64,000 bases of DNA, taken from contig NZ_WTUX01000010.1 in assembly GCF_009882975.1 (NCBI RefSeq), forward strand, positions 232,367 through 296,366. The letters run 5' to 3'. Source of the DNA: Maritimibacter harenae (GTDB taxonomy: Bacteria > Pseudomonadota > Alphaproteobacteria > Rhodobacterales > Rhodobacteraceae). Under the pieces are notes generated by a model, which saw nothing but the letters and a program-made list of their open reading frames with translations, was not told where the DNA came from and did no database searches. Shown here one piece after another: positions 51,079 through 59,676 of this stretch. The stretch's first letter is position 1. Every line of letters starts with the position of its first letter. Made by a program: the position numbers and the translations under genes.

Positions 51079-52134
51079 ATGACCAAGTCAAACATGTTCA
51101 AGGCACTCGTGTCGGGCGCCGCGCTGACCGCGCTCACCGCCGGCGGTGCCTTCGCCCAGGAAGTCACCCTGAAGCTGCACCAGTTCCTGCCGGCGCAGGC
51201 CAACGTGCCGAAGCTCGTGCTCGATGTCTGGGCCGACAATGTCGAAGAGGATTCCGAGGGCCGCATCAAGGTCGACCGTTACGCCTCGATGGCGCTGGGC
51301 GGCACCCCGCCGGAGCTCATGGACCAGGCGATCGACGGCATCGCTGACGTGGTCTGGACCGTTGTGGGCTACACCCCCGGCCGCTTCCCGACGACCGAAG
51401 TGTTCGAGCTGCCCTTCATGGTGGAAGACGCACGCGAAGCCTCCTGCGCCTACTGGCAGATGTTCGAAGAGCACATGAAGGACGGCGAGTTCTCCGACGT
51501 GAAGATCGTCGGCACCTGGGTCCACGGCCCCGGCATGTTCCACACCAACGAGCCGGTCCGCGTACCCTCCGACCTGGAAGGCATGAAGATCCGCGGCGGT
51601 TCGCGCCTCGTGAACAACCTGCTCACCCGTGTCGGCGCCGAGCCGGTCGGCATGCCGGTCCCGGCCGTGTCGGAAGCGCTCTCCAAGGGCGTGATCGACG
51701 GCACCACCATTCCGTGGGAAGTGACCTACGCGCTGAAGGTTCCGGAACTCGTGACCAACCACACCGAGTTCGAGGGCGCCGCGCTCTACAACCTCACCTT
51801 CGTGCTGGCCATGAACAAGGACGTCTACGAGGGCCTCTCGGATGAGAACAAGGCCGTCATCGACGCCAACTCCGGCCTCGAGTTCTCGGTCTTCGCCGGC
51901 GGCACCCAGGCCGACGCCGATGGCCCGGCCCGCCAGGTGGCGGTCGACCTTGGCAACAACATCATCACCGTCTCGGAAGAAGAGGCGAAGGAATGGGATG
52001 CCATCGTCAACCCGATCTACGAAGAATGGGCCTCCGGCATGGAAAACGGCGACGCCCTGATCGAAGAGGCCAAGACCCGCATGGAGCAGTGCGGCGAGAA
52101 CATGGCCGACATCGACACCTACGGCGACAGCTAA
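51079..52134 (+). CDS. dctP: TRAP transporter substrate-binding protein (DctP family)
   Basis: The 351-residue protein has a signal peptide (residues 1-26, ending AGGAFAQ). The DctP fold includes LKLHQFLPAQANVPK and MALGGTPPELMDQAIDG, and GMKIRGGSRLVNNLL supplies the Arg that usually anchors the carboxylate of the ligand. It is a periplasmic receptor for an organic acid. The shared operator with a hydroxycinnamate-type operon suggests an aromatic acid such as ferulate or coumarate. The start follows GGGAGGAGA. Confidence 0.9.
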   Translation: MTKSNMFKALVSGAALTALTAGGAFAQEVTLKLHQFLPAQANVPKLVLDVWADNVEEDSEGRIKVDRYASMALGGTPPELMDQAIDGIADVVWTVVGYTPGRFPTTEVFELPFMVEDAREASCAYWQMFEEHMKDGEFSDVKIVGTWVHGPGMFHTNEPVRVPSDLEGMKIRGGSRLVNNLLTRVGAEPVGMPVPAVSEALSKGVIDGTTIPWEVTYALKVPELVTNHTEFEGAALYNLTFVLAMNKDVYEGLSDENKAVIDANSGLEFSVFAGGTQADADGPARQVAVDLGNNIITVSEEEAKEWDAIVNPIYEEWASGMENGDALIEEAKTRMEQCGENMADIDTYGDS

Positions 52135-52201
52135 GCCTCATGACGCGCGGCGGGTCCTCCGCCGCGCGTACCGTCGCACCCGGACAAGCACAGGGGACCC
52201 C

Positions 52202-52711
52202 ATGAACCGCTTTTTCCTTGGTCTGTCGAGACTGCTCGCCATTCTTGGCGGCATCGTTCTGGCCGTCCTGATCGTCATCGTCGTCGTCTCGATCGTCGGG
52301 CGTGAAACCGGCCTCGGGGCCATCACGGGCGATTACGAGCTGGTCGAGGCCGGCATGGCCTTCTGCATCTTCGCCTTCCTGCCCTACGCGCACATGACCG
52401 GGGCCCATGCGACCGTCGATATCTTCACCAACGCGCTGGGCGAGCGCGCGCATCGCTGGCTTTTGGCCGTGATCGACACCGTCTTCGCCGTCGTCCTGAT
52501 CATCATCGCCGTCCAGCTTTACGGCGGGCTCGTCTCCAAGATGAACTCGGGCCAGACGACGCTTCTTCTGCAATTCCCGGTCTGGTGGGGCTACCTGGCC
52601 TCGTTCTGCGCCGCCGTCATCGGCGGTGTCGTGGGTGTCTGGCACGCCCTCGTGCGCATCACCGAGGCCGTGACCGGAAACTCCATCGCCGTCGAGGGGG
52701 GCGAAACATGA
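52202..52711 (+). CDS. dctQ: TRAP transporter small permease (DctQ)
   Basis: The 169-residue protein has four hydrophobic segments (about residues 10-36, 47-66, 81-106 and 125-145), the DctQ hallmark. LVEAGMAFCIFAFLPYAH lies in segment 2. It pairs with DctM in the inner membrane. It follows dctP by 67 bases and its stop overlaps the dctM start. Confidence 0.88.
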   Translation: MNRFFLGLSRLLAILGGIVLAVLIVIVVVSIVGRETGLGAITGDYELVEAGMAFCIFAFLPYAHMTGAHATVDIFTNALGERAHRWLLAVIDTVFAVVLIIIAVQLYGGLVSKMNSGQTTLLLQFPVWWGYLASFCAAVIGGVVGVWHALVRITEAVTGNSIAVEGGET

Positions 52712-54204
52712 CCAATATCGAGATCGGACTGTGGTCCTTTCCGGCCCTTCTGCTGCTGATCTTCCTGCGTGTTCCGATCGGACTGGCGATGTTCCTCGCC
52801 GGCTTTCTCGGGCTCGGGATCATCAATGACGGCTTCCACATCGCGCTGGCGCGCCTGAAGACGGAAACCTTCACCACCTTCTCGAGCTACTCGCTCTCCA
52901 TCGTTCCGATGTTCCTGCTCATGGGGCATTTCGCGACGCTGGGCGGGATGAGCCAGTCGCTCTTCAAGGCCGCCGAAAGCTGGCTGGGCCACCGCCGGGG
53001 CGGCGTCGCGATGGCCGCGATCGGCGCCTGCGCGGGCTTCGGCGCGATCTGCGGCTCGTCGCTGGCCACCGCGGCCACGATGGGGCGCGTCGCCCTGCCG
53101 GAGCTCAAGCGCTACGGCTATTCCGGCGGCTTCTCGACCGCGACGCTCGCGGCCGGCGGCACGCTGGGCATTCTCATTCCGCCGTCCGTCGTGCTCGTGA
53201 TCTATGCGATCCTCGCCGAGCAGAACATCGCCAAGCTCTTCGCCGCGGCGATCATTCCCGGCATCCTGGCCGCGATCGGCTACATCATCATGATTTCGAT
53301 CTACGTGCGCCTGAACCCGAAATCGGCCGGCGTGCGTCCGCCGGTCCCGATGGCTCAACGGTTCCGCGCGATGTTCGACGTGTGGCCGGTCCTGCTGGTC
53401 TTCGGCCTCGTCGTCGGCGGCATCTACGGCGGGCTCTTCACCCCGACCGAGGGTGCGGCCGTCGGCGCGCTGGGCACCGGGATCATCGCGCTGTTCAACG
53501 GCGGGCTGACCTGGAAGACCCTGATGGGGTCGTTCACCGCGACCGCGCGCTCGACCGCGATGATCTTCTTCATCGTGCTGGGGGCAGCGTTCTACAACGG
53601 CTTCCTTGCCGTCAGCCAGGTGCCGCAGACCGCGGCGGACTGGGTGTCCGCGCAGGGCTACTCGCCCTACATGGTGTTGCTCATCATCCTGGTGTTCTAC
53701 CTGCTTCTGGGCTGCTTCATGGACAGCCTGTCGATGATCCTGCTGACGATTCCGATCTTCTTCCCGATCATCTCGGTGCTCGACTTCGGCTTCGTCGACT
53801 TCGTTACCATGCAGCACGACATGATCCGCGAGGCGATCGCCAACGGCGCCGCGCAGGGGGTCGCGCAGGATGTGATGGACCAGATAAACGCCTTGATGGC
53901 GGCGGGCGAGGAAGTGCCCCGCAAGCTGTCCGCCGAGGTGGGCGTGCGCCTGACCGAACTGCGTGCCAACGCGATCGGGCTTGAGTACACCGCCATCTGG
54001 TTCGGCATCCTGGTGCTGATCGTGGTCGAGACGGGGCTGATCACGCCGCCGGTGGGCATGATCCTGTTCATCATCAACGCGATGGACCGGCAGACACCGA
54101 TCGTCGAGACCTACAAGGCGGTGCTGTTCTTCATCACCTCGGACCTGATCCGGGTGGCGCTGCTGGTCGCATTCCCGATGATCACGCTGTTCCTGATCAC
54201 CTGA
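52708..54204 (+). CDS. dctM: TRAP transporter large permease (DctM)
   Basis: The 498-residue protein has about twelve membrane segments and DctM motifs such as GFGAICGSSLATAATMGRVALPEL and AGGTLGILIPPSVVLVIYAI. It transports substrate with Na+ or H+. It is longer than the usual 430 residues because of an extra soluble stretch of about 60 residues (roughly 363-420, from TMQHDMIREAI to LRANAIG) between two late membrane segments. Its ATG overlaps the dctQ stop by four bases. Confidence 0.9.
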   Translation: MTNIEIGLWSFPALLLLIFLRVPIGLAMFLAGFLGLGIINDGFHIALARLKTETFTTFSSYSLSIVPMFLLMGHFATLGGMSQSLFKAAESWLGHRRGGVAMAAIGACAGFGAICGSSLATAATMGRVALPELKRYGYSGGFSTATLAAGGTLGILIPPSVVLVIYAILAEQNIAKLFAAAIIPGILAAIGYIIMISIYVRLNPKSAGVRPPVPMAQRFRAMFDVWPVLLVFGLVVGGIYGGLFTPTEGAAVGALGTGIIALFNGGLTWKTLMGSFTATARSTAMIFFIVLGAAFYNGFLAVSQVPQTAADWVSAQGYSPYMVLLIILVFYLLLGCFMDSLSMILLTIPIFFPIISVLDFGFVDFVTMQHDMIREAIANGAAQGVAQDVMDQINALMAAGEEVPRKLSAEVGVRLTELRANAIGLEYTAIWFGILVLIVVETGLITPPVGMILFIINAMDRQTPIVETYKAVLFFITSDLIRVALLVAFPMITLFLIT

Positions 54205-54214
54205 TCATTTCCGC

Positions 54215-54247
54215 AATCGGCCCCTCCGGGGCCGGTTGCTTTTCTTT
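54215..54247 (+). terminator. Rho-independent terminator of the TRAP operon
   Basis: A ten-pair stem (54215-54224 with 54228-54237, one G-T pair) with a three-base loop is followed by GCTTTTCTTT. It ends dctPQM ahead of the separately controlled crotonase operon. Confidence 0.72.
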
Positions 54248-54265
54248 GCCGAGATAGATACAAGG

Positions 54266-54278
54266 CATAATCATTATA
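54266..54278 (+). promoter_or_regulatory. MarR-type operator upstream of the crotonase operon
   Basis: CATAATCATTATA (arms ATAA/TTAT) overlaps the start of the AGGAGGAGG ribosome site. The 15-base context matches the operator at 50925-50939. A repressor bound here would block transcription or initiation, and the adjacent marR is the likely regulator. Confidence 0.6.
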
Positions 54279-54291
54279 GGAGGAGGGGTTC

Positions 54292-55062
54292 ATGGCCGAG
54301 CCGTTGCTGAAAATCGATCTGTCCGAGGACGGGATCGCGACATTGACCATGAGCCGTCCGGGCAAGCGCAACGCGATGTCCGACAAATTGCTCGCAGAGA
54401 TCGACGCGTTCTTCTCGAACCCGCCCGAAAGCGTGCGCGCCGTGGTCCTGACGGGGACCGAGGGGCATTATTGCTCGGGCCTCGACCTGGCCGAACACGA
54501 GCAGCGCGACGCCGAGGGCACCATGCGCCACTCGCGCGGCTGGCACGCGATCATGGACAAGATCCAGTTCGGCGGCCTGCCGGTGGTTTCGGCCATGTTC
54601 GGCGCGGTGATCGGCGGCGGGCTCGAGCTTGCCACGGCCACCCACGTGCGCATCGCGGAACCGTCCTGCATCTTCCAGCTGCCCGAGGGACGGCGCGGCA
54701 TCTTCGTGGGCGGTGGCGCCTCGGTCCGCGTGGGCCGCATCCTGGGTGCCGACCGGATGATCGAGATGATGCTCACCGGCCGCAAGTACGGCGCCGAAGA
54801 GGGCAAGACCCTGGGTCTCGCGCATTACGTCGTGGGCGAGGGCGAAGCGCTCGCGATGGCGCAGGACCTCGCGCGCAAGATCGCCGACAACGCGCCGCTC
54901 TCGAACTACGTGATGATCCAGGCGATCGCACGGATCGAGGACATGTCCAAGACGGACGGCTTCTTCACCGAAAGCCTGTGCGCGGCGCTCACCCAGACCA
55001 GCCCGCACGCGGTCGAGGGGTTGCAGGCCTTCCTGCAGAAGCGCGACCCGAGCTTCACGTAA
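54292..55062 (+). CDS. Enoyl-CoA hydratase/isomerase (crotonase) family protein
   Basis: The 256-residue protein has the crotonase oxyanion-hole segments: AVVLTGTEGHYCSGLDLAEHE and VSAMFGAVIGGGLELATATH (Gly-rich loop at about residue 106). It acts on acyl-CoA esters in the cytoplasm. Sequence alone does not show hydratase-lyase activity on feruloyl-CoA, but its place beside a feruloyl-CoA synthase gene suggests a hydroxycinnamoyl-CoA substrate. It heads the operon and carries the palindrome in its leader. Confidence 0.87.
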   Translation: MAEPLLKIDLSEDGIATLTMSRPGKRNAMSDKLLAEIDAFFSNPPESVRAVVLTGTEGHYCSGLDLAEHEQRDAEGTMRHSRGWHAIMDKIQFGGLPVVSAMFGAVIGGGLELATATHVRIAEPSCIFQLPEGRRGIFVGGGASVRVGRILGADRMIEMMLTGRKYGAEEGKTLGLAHYVVGEGEALAMAQDLARKIADNAPLSNYVMIQAIARIEDMSKTDGFFTESLCAALTQTSPHAVEGLQAFLQKRDPSFT

Positions 55063-55066
55063 CGCC

Positions 55067-55540
55067 ATGGTGGACAGGGAGGAGACCACCACGGCGCCCA
55101 AGGTCACCGACGCGGCGTTGCGCCCCTTCCTGGGGTTCAACCTGCGCCGCGCGTGGAACGTGATCCATGCCGACCTTGTCGCAACGCTGGAGCCGCTCGG
55201 GCTTCGCATGATCACGTTCTCGGCGCTCACGGTGATCGGCGAGAACCCGGGGCTCAGCCAGGCCCAGCTTGCCACGGCACTGTCCGTGGAGCGTCCGAAC
55301 CTGGTCGCGGTGACCGATGAGCTGTCGACCCGCGGTCTCGTGACCCGTGAACGGCTGGCCTCGGACCGGCGCACATATGCATTGAAACTTACCGCCGCCG
55401 GCGAACGCCTGCTCGCGCGCGCGACCGAGGCGGTGCGGGGCCACGAGGCCGCACTCTACGAACCGCTCAGCGACGGCGAGAGGCAAAGCCTGATCGCCAT
55501 GCTGCAGAAGATTGAATCGAAGGGCACAGGGAGGAGCTGA
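55067..55540 (+). CDS. MarR-family transcriptional regulator
   Basis: The 157-residue protein has a winged helix-turn-helix core: LSQAQLATALSVERPNLVAVTDELSTRGLVTRER, with the wing basic stretch ASDRRTYALKLTAAGE. Related MarR proteins (CouR, FerR) are de-repressed by hydroxycinnamoyl-CoA thioesters. The gene is inside the operon it probably controls, four bases after the crotonase gene, and the palindromes at 50926 and 54266 are its likely targets. Confidence 0.88.
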   Translation: MVDREETTTAPKVTDAALRPFLGFNLRRAWNVIHADLVATLEPLGLRMITFSALTVIGENPGLSQAQLATALSVERPNLVAVTDELSTRGLVTRERLASDRRTYALKLTAAGERLLARATEAVRGHEAALYEPLSDGERQSLIAMLQKIESKGTGRS

Positions 55541-55544
55541 CCCG

Positions 55545-57353
55545 ATGTCGAAATACAAGTCCCACGCCACCAAGGTCGAAACCCGCCCCGACGGGACGAT
55601 GATCTATACCGCGGCCGAGCCGCTGGGCCCGGTCGTGGACCGCACCGGCGACTGGCTGCACCAATGGGCCGAAGAAGCTCCGCAGCGCACCTTCCTGGCC
55701 GAACGCTACGGCGCGGGCTGGCGCGAGGTCAGCTACGCCGAAGCGCTCGAGCAGGTGCGCGCCATCGCCGCCGCGCTGCTCGCGCGCGGCCTGGGCCCGG
55801 ACAAGCCGGTGCTCGTCATGTCGGGCAACGGCGTCGACCACGGCCTTCTCGCCCTCGCGGGTCAGTACGTGGGCGTTCCGGTGGTTCCGGTGGCCGAGCA
55901 ATACGCGCTCATCCACGGTGCCCACGGCCGCCTGCGTCACGCGGTCGAGATGACGAAGCCGGGCCTGGCCTACGCGGTCGATGCCGACCAGTATGCCGAG
56001 GCGCTCGCGCTCGATATCTTCGACGACATTGAACTAGTCGCCTCCCGCCCCGGCAAGAACGACAAGGTCACGCCCTTCGCCGAGCTCCTCAAGGGTGACG
56101 ACAGCGTCGATGTCGATGCGGCCTTCGCCGCCACCGGCCCGGACACGGTTGGCAAGATCCTTCTTACCTCCGGCTCCACGTCGCTGCCCAAGGGCGTACC
56201 GACCACCAACCGGATGATGACCACCAACCAGGTGCAGATCGCGCAGGTGCTGCCGTTCCTTAAGGAATACCCGCCGGTACTGGTCGACTGGCTGCCGTGG
56301 AACCACGTTTTCGGCGGGTCGCACAACTTCAACATGATGCTGGCCAACGGCGGCACGCTCTACATCGACGACGGCAAGCCGACGCCGGCGCTGATCGGGC
56401 GCACGGTCGAGAACTACAAGCTCGCCCCTTCCACGATCAGCTTCAACGTACCGGTGGGCTTCGCCGGGCTCGTGAAGGCGATGCAGACGGACGAGGAGTT
56501 CAAGCAGAAGTATTTCGAAGACCTCGACATGATCTTCTACGCCGGCGCCTCGCTCCCGCAGGAGACCTGGAAGGGGATCGAGGACGCCGCCCACGAGGTG
56601 CTGGGCGAGCTGCCCCTCATGAACTCTTCCTGGGGCCTGACCGAAACCGCCCCGGCCGCGCTGCTGCAGTACGAGCCGACGGACCGCTCCGGCATCGTCG
56701 GCGTGCCGCTCCCCGGCGTCGAGGTGAAGCTCATCCCGGACGAGGACATGCGCTGCGAAGTCCGGGTGAAGGGCCCGTCGATCTTCGACGGCTACTTCGA
56801 CAACACGGAAAAGACCGCCGAGGCGTTCGACGAGGAAGGCTTCTTCCTGACCGGCGACGCGATGAAGTTCGTGGACCCGGACAATTACGACAAGGGGCTG
56901 AAGTTCGACGGCCGCATTTCCGAGGATTTCAAGCTGCTCACCGGCACCTGGGTGCGCGCGGCGCAGCTGCGGCTCGACATGCTCGGCTGCATCGGTGCGC
57001 TGGCGCAAGACATCGTCGTTACCGGGGCCGACAAGAACGAGATCGGGATCATGATCTTCCCGAACGTCGCCGAGCTCGAGAAGGAAGGTTACTCGATGGA
57101 CTCGGACGGCGGCGCGCTGATCAACGCGAGCCTGCAGTCGGACATCCGCCGCCGCCTGGCCACCCGCGCCGGAGAAGTGTCGGGGTCGTCCTCGCGCATC
57201 GGCCGGGCCATCGTGCTGGAAGAGCCGCCCAACATGGGCGAGGGCGAAATGACCGCCAAGGGCAACCTGAACTACCGCAAGGTGCTCGACCGCCGCAAAG
57301 CGCTGCTGGAGCGGCTCTACGACGACAACGATCCTGCGACCATCACCATCTGA
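55545..57353 (+). CDS. ferA: Feruloyl-CoA synthase-like AMP-forming acyl-CoA ligase
   Basis: The 602-residue ANL-family enzyme activates an aromatic or phenylpropenoic acid with CoA and ATP. LTSGSTSLPKGVPTTN is the P-loop (about residue 210), and LPLMNSSWGLTETAPAAL is the adenylate motif. The C-terminal region, FDGRISEDFKLLTGTWVRAAQL, and the loop near MTAKGNLNYRKVL match the feruloyl-CoA synthase group rather than common fatty acyl ligases. The start is MSKYKSHATK after GGGAGGAG. Confidence 0.86.
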   Translation: MSKYKSHATKVETRPDGTMIYTAAEPLGPVVDRTGDWLHQWAEEAPQRTFLAERYGAGWREVSYAEALEQVRAIAAALLARGLGPDKPVLVMSGNGVDHGLLALAGQYVGVPVVPVAEQYALIHGAHGRLRHAVEMTKPGLAYAVDADQYAEALALDIFDDIELVASRPGKNDKVTPFAELLKGDDSVDVDAAFAATGPDTVGKILLTSGSTSLPKGVPTTNRMMTTNQVQIAQVLPFLKEYPPVLVDWLPWNHVFGGSHNFNMMLANGGTLYIDDGKPTPALIGRTVENYKLAPSTISFNVPVGFAGLVKAMQTDEEFKQKYFEDLDMIFYAGASLPQETWKGIEDAAHEVLGELPLMNSSWGLTETAPAALLQYEPTDRSGIVGVPLPGVEVKLIPDEDMRCEVRVKGPSIFDGYFDNTEKTAEAFDEEGFFLTGDAMKFVDPDNYDKGLKFDGRISEDFKLLTGTWVRAAQLRLDMLGCIGALAQDIVVTGADKNEIGIMIFPNVAELEKEGYSMDSDGGALINASLQSDIRRRLATRAGEVSGSSSRIGRAIVLEEPPNMGEGEMTAKGNLNYRKVLDRRKALLERLYDDNDPATITI

Positions 57354-57363
57354 GGACACGCGC

Positions 57364-58956
57364 ATGAAGCCTTTCGCCGCCCCGATCGAGGACATCTTCT
57401 TCATCCTGAACCACGTGGTCGATGCAGGCCGCGTGGAGGATTACGACCCCGAGATGTCGCGCGAGATCGCCCAGCATTTCGCCTCGTTCGCCGAAGACGT
57501 CATCGCGCCGACGGACGAGATCGGGGACAGGGTGGGTGCGAAGCTCGTGGACGGCCGGGTGGTCCTGCCGCCCGAGTTCCACGACATGTTCGCGCAATAC
57601 GTCGAGGGCGGCTGGCCCGGCCTCATGCTGCCCGAGGAGTTCGGCGGCATGGGCGTGGACGGCGTGACCGGCGGCGTGGTGCACGAGATCCTGATGGGCG
57701 CGAACCACGCTTTCCAGATGCTCGTCTCCCTGGCAGTGGGCCACAACCGGGTGTTCCAGCATTTCGGGACCGAAGAGCAGAAGGCGAAGTACCTGCCGCG
57801 GCTCGCCTCGGGCGACTACCTCGCCACGATGGCGCTGACCGAGCCGGGGGCGGGCTCCGACCTCGGCCGCATACGCACCCGCGCGGTGCAGGACGGCGAC
57901 ACCTGGCGGATCACCGGTGAGAAGATCTTCATTTCCGGCGGGGACCAGGACCTGTCGAAAGGCGTGCTTCACATGGTGCTCGCGCGTACCGGCGACATGG
58001 ACAGCGGCGTGAAGGGCCTGTCGCTGTTCGCCTGCACCTCGGACCGTGACGACGGCAGCCGCAACGCGGTCAAGGTCACGCGGATCGAGGAGAAAATGGG
58101 ACTGCATGCCCAGCCCACCTGCCAGCTCGCCTTCGACGGAGCCGAGGCGGAGCTGATCGGGACCGAAGGGCAGGGGCTGCGCGCCATGTTCGAGGTCATG
58201 AACCATGCCCGTGTCGACGTGGCGCTGCAGGGCGTCGCGCATTCCGCCCGCGCCTACGACATCGCGTCGAGCTATGCCGCCGAGCGCGTGCAGGGCAAGG
58301 GGCCCGACGGCCCCGTGACGATCGACCAGCACGGCGACGTGCGCCGGATGCTCGACGAGATCGACGCCATCGCGATGGGCGCGCGCGCCATGACGCATCT
58401 CGCGCTCGTCACGCTGGAAAGCGGCGACAACCCGTGGCTGCTCGAGCTGCTGACCCACGTCATCAAGTGGTATGCCTCGGAGCAGGGGCTGCGCGCGGCC
58501 GAAACCGGGATGCAGGTGTTGGGCGGCTATGGCTACCTTCAGGAATACAGGATCGAGCAGACCTACCGCGACCTGCGCATCGCCGCGATCTACGAAGGGG
58601 CCTCGGGCATCCATGCGATGGGTCTCGCCGGGCGGCTTCTGCGGCTCGAGAACGGGGCGGCGATGGACGCTTTCGTCGACTTCGTGAGCGGCATCGACGG
58701 CGGCCCGGCGCTCGAGACGGCGTTCAAGGCGTGGCAGGGCGCGCGTGCGCATCTGGAGACCGGGGTCGATCCCGGGCAGATCGCCACGCCGTTCATCCGC
58801 CTGACCTCCCGCGTGCTGGAGCAGGCGATGTGGGCGAAGATGGCGGCCAATGCCGACAACCACCCGGATCCCGCGCGCATCCGCCGCGTTGCCGCGCTCG
58901 TCGCGCGGCAGGCCGCCAGATGCGATGCCGACCTCGCCGAAATGACCGCCGCCTGA
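57364..58956 (+). CDS. Acyl-CoA dehydrogenase family protein
   Basis: The 530-residue flavoprotein shows TMALTEPGAGSDLGRIRTRA and WRITGEKIFISGGDQDLS (FAD and substrate regions, about residues 158-200). QVLGGYGYLQEYRIEQTYRDLRI is the C-terminal FAD and catalytic segment (about residues 380-402). It is longer than the standard 380-residue enzyme, having a C-terminal extension of about 100 residues as in the long AcdA-like group. It probably oxidises a phenylpropanoid- or other aryl-alkyl-CoA made by the preceding ligase. Confidence 0.87.
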   Translation: MKPFAAPIEDIFFILNHVVDAGRVEDYDPEMSREIAQHFASFAEDVIAPTDEIGDRVGAKLVDGRVVLPPEFHDMFAQYVEGGWPGLMLPEEFGGMGVDGVTGGVVHEILMGANHAFQMLVSLAVGHNRVFQHFGTEEQKAKYLPRLASGDYLATMALTEPGAGSDLGRIRTRAVQDGDTWRITGEKIFISGGDQDLSKGVLHMVLARTGDMDSGVKGLSLFACTSDRDDGSRNAVKVTRIEEKMGLHAQPTCQLAFDGAEAELIGTEGQGLRAMFEVMNHARVDVALQGVAHSARAYDIASSYAAERVQGKGPDGPVTIDQHGDVRRMLDEIDAIAMGARAMTHLALVTLESGDNPWLLELLTHVIKWYASEQGLRAAETGMQVLGGYGYLQEYRIEQTYRDLRIAAIYEGASGIHAMGLAGRLLRLENGAAMDAFVDFVSGIDGGPALETAFKAWQGARAHLETGVDPGQIATPFIRLTSRVLEQAMWAKMAANADNHPDPARIRRVAALVARQAARCDADLAEMTAA

Positions 58957-58985
58957 ACCTGCGCGGCAGGCCGATGAAGGCCGCC

Positions 58986-59016
58986 CGGGCCGGGTTTCGA
59001 TCCGGCCCGCGGGCCT
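58986..59016 (+). terminator. Weak hairpin after the acyl-CoA dehydrogenase gene
   Basis: CGGGCCGG (58986-58993) pairs with CCGGCCCG (59002-59009) across an eight-base loop, followed by only a short TTT at 59016-59018. It may end the ferA operon, but the T-tract is weak. Confidence 0.35.
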
Positions 59017-59071
59017 TTGCGCCTGTGCGCAAGACCGCCTGCCAAGGCGCCGACGTCCACCTCTGCGCGCG

Positions 59072-59140
59072 TGTGCACTAAAATGCAAATACGCTTCCAG
59101 GCTGTTGCCATTGGTGCAGTATTGTGCACTATATAGCACA
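59072..59140 (+). promoter_or_regulatory. BoxR/BzdR-like TGCA operator of the box operon
   Basis: Four TGCA units (59074, 59084, 59115, 59125) occur in two pairs, each spaced ten bases apart. TGTGC-N8-GCACA (59123-59140) forms an inverted repeat 32 bases ahead of the DUF4863 start. BzdR of Azoarcus is known to bind such TGCA repeats, and control by BoxR is inferred. Confidence 0.6.
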
Positions 59141-59171
59141 TCGATTCACGCCAGCATGTTCGGGAGGACAC

Positions 59172-59639
59172 ATGTCAGCAGAAGACTTTTCCGTGCTCGT
59201 CGGATCCATCGCGGCCCGCCTCGAAGGCGTTCCGCTCGATGACAATATGGCCGAGTTCCTGAACCGCGAGTACCCGGCGGACGGCGCCGACTTCAAACGC
59301 CTGTCCGAGCTGTGCGCCGAAGGCGAACGCGAAGGCTGGCTGATGGAGCGCGAGGCCGGTGGCATCAAGTTCGGCCGCGCGATCAAGCCGGGCGGCCCGG
59401 CCGGCGGCTTCTCCGTCGACGTTGTGCGCATGAAGGACGTGAAGGGTCCGCATCACGTTCACACCAACGGCGAGATCGGGGCGGTCATGCCGCTGGAAGG
59501 ACAGCCGAAGTTCGATGCGTTCGAACCGGGCTGGTACGTCTACCCGCCGGGGTCCGACCACCATCCGACGGTGACCGGCGGCGATGCCTACGTGCTCTAC
59601 CTGCTGCCCGACGGCGCGATCGAATTCACAGGAAAATAA
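59172..59639 (+). CDS. DUF4863 family protein (4-hydroxylaminobenzoate lyase-like)
   Basis: The 155-residue protein has a cupin-like core: GPHHVHTNGEIGAVMPLEG near residues 93-111 and YPPGSDHHPTVTGGDAYVLY near residues 127-146 supply His and Glu residues suited to a metal. The DUF4863 family includes enzymes proposed to be 4-hydroxylaminobenzoate lyases and occurs in box clusters. The function in benzoyl-CoA metabolism is unknown. It is the first gene after the TGCA-repeat promoter. Confidence 0.72.
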   Translation: MSAEDFSVLVGSIAARLEGVPLDDNMAEFLNREYPADGADFKRLSELCAEGEREGWLMEREAGGIKFGRAIKPGGPAGGFSVDVVRMKDVKGPHHVHTNGEIGAVMPLEGQPKFDAFEPGWYVYPPGSDHHPTVTGGDAYVLYLLPDGAIEFTGK

Positions 59640-59676
59640 CGAGGTCGGGCGCCGTGCGCCTGGTTGGGAGGACCAG

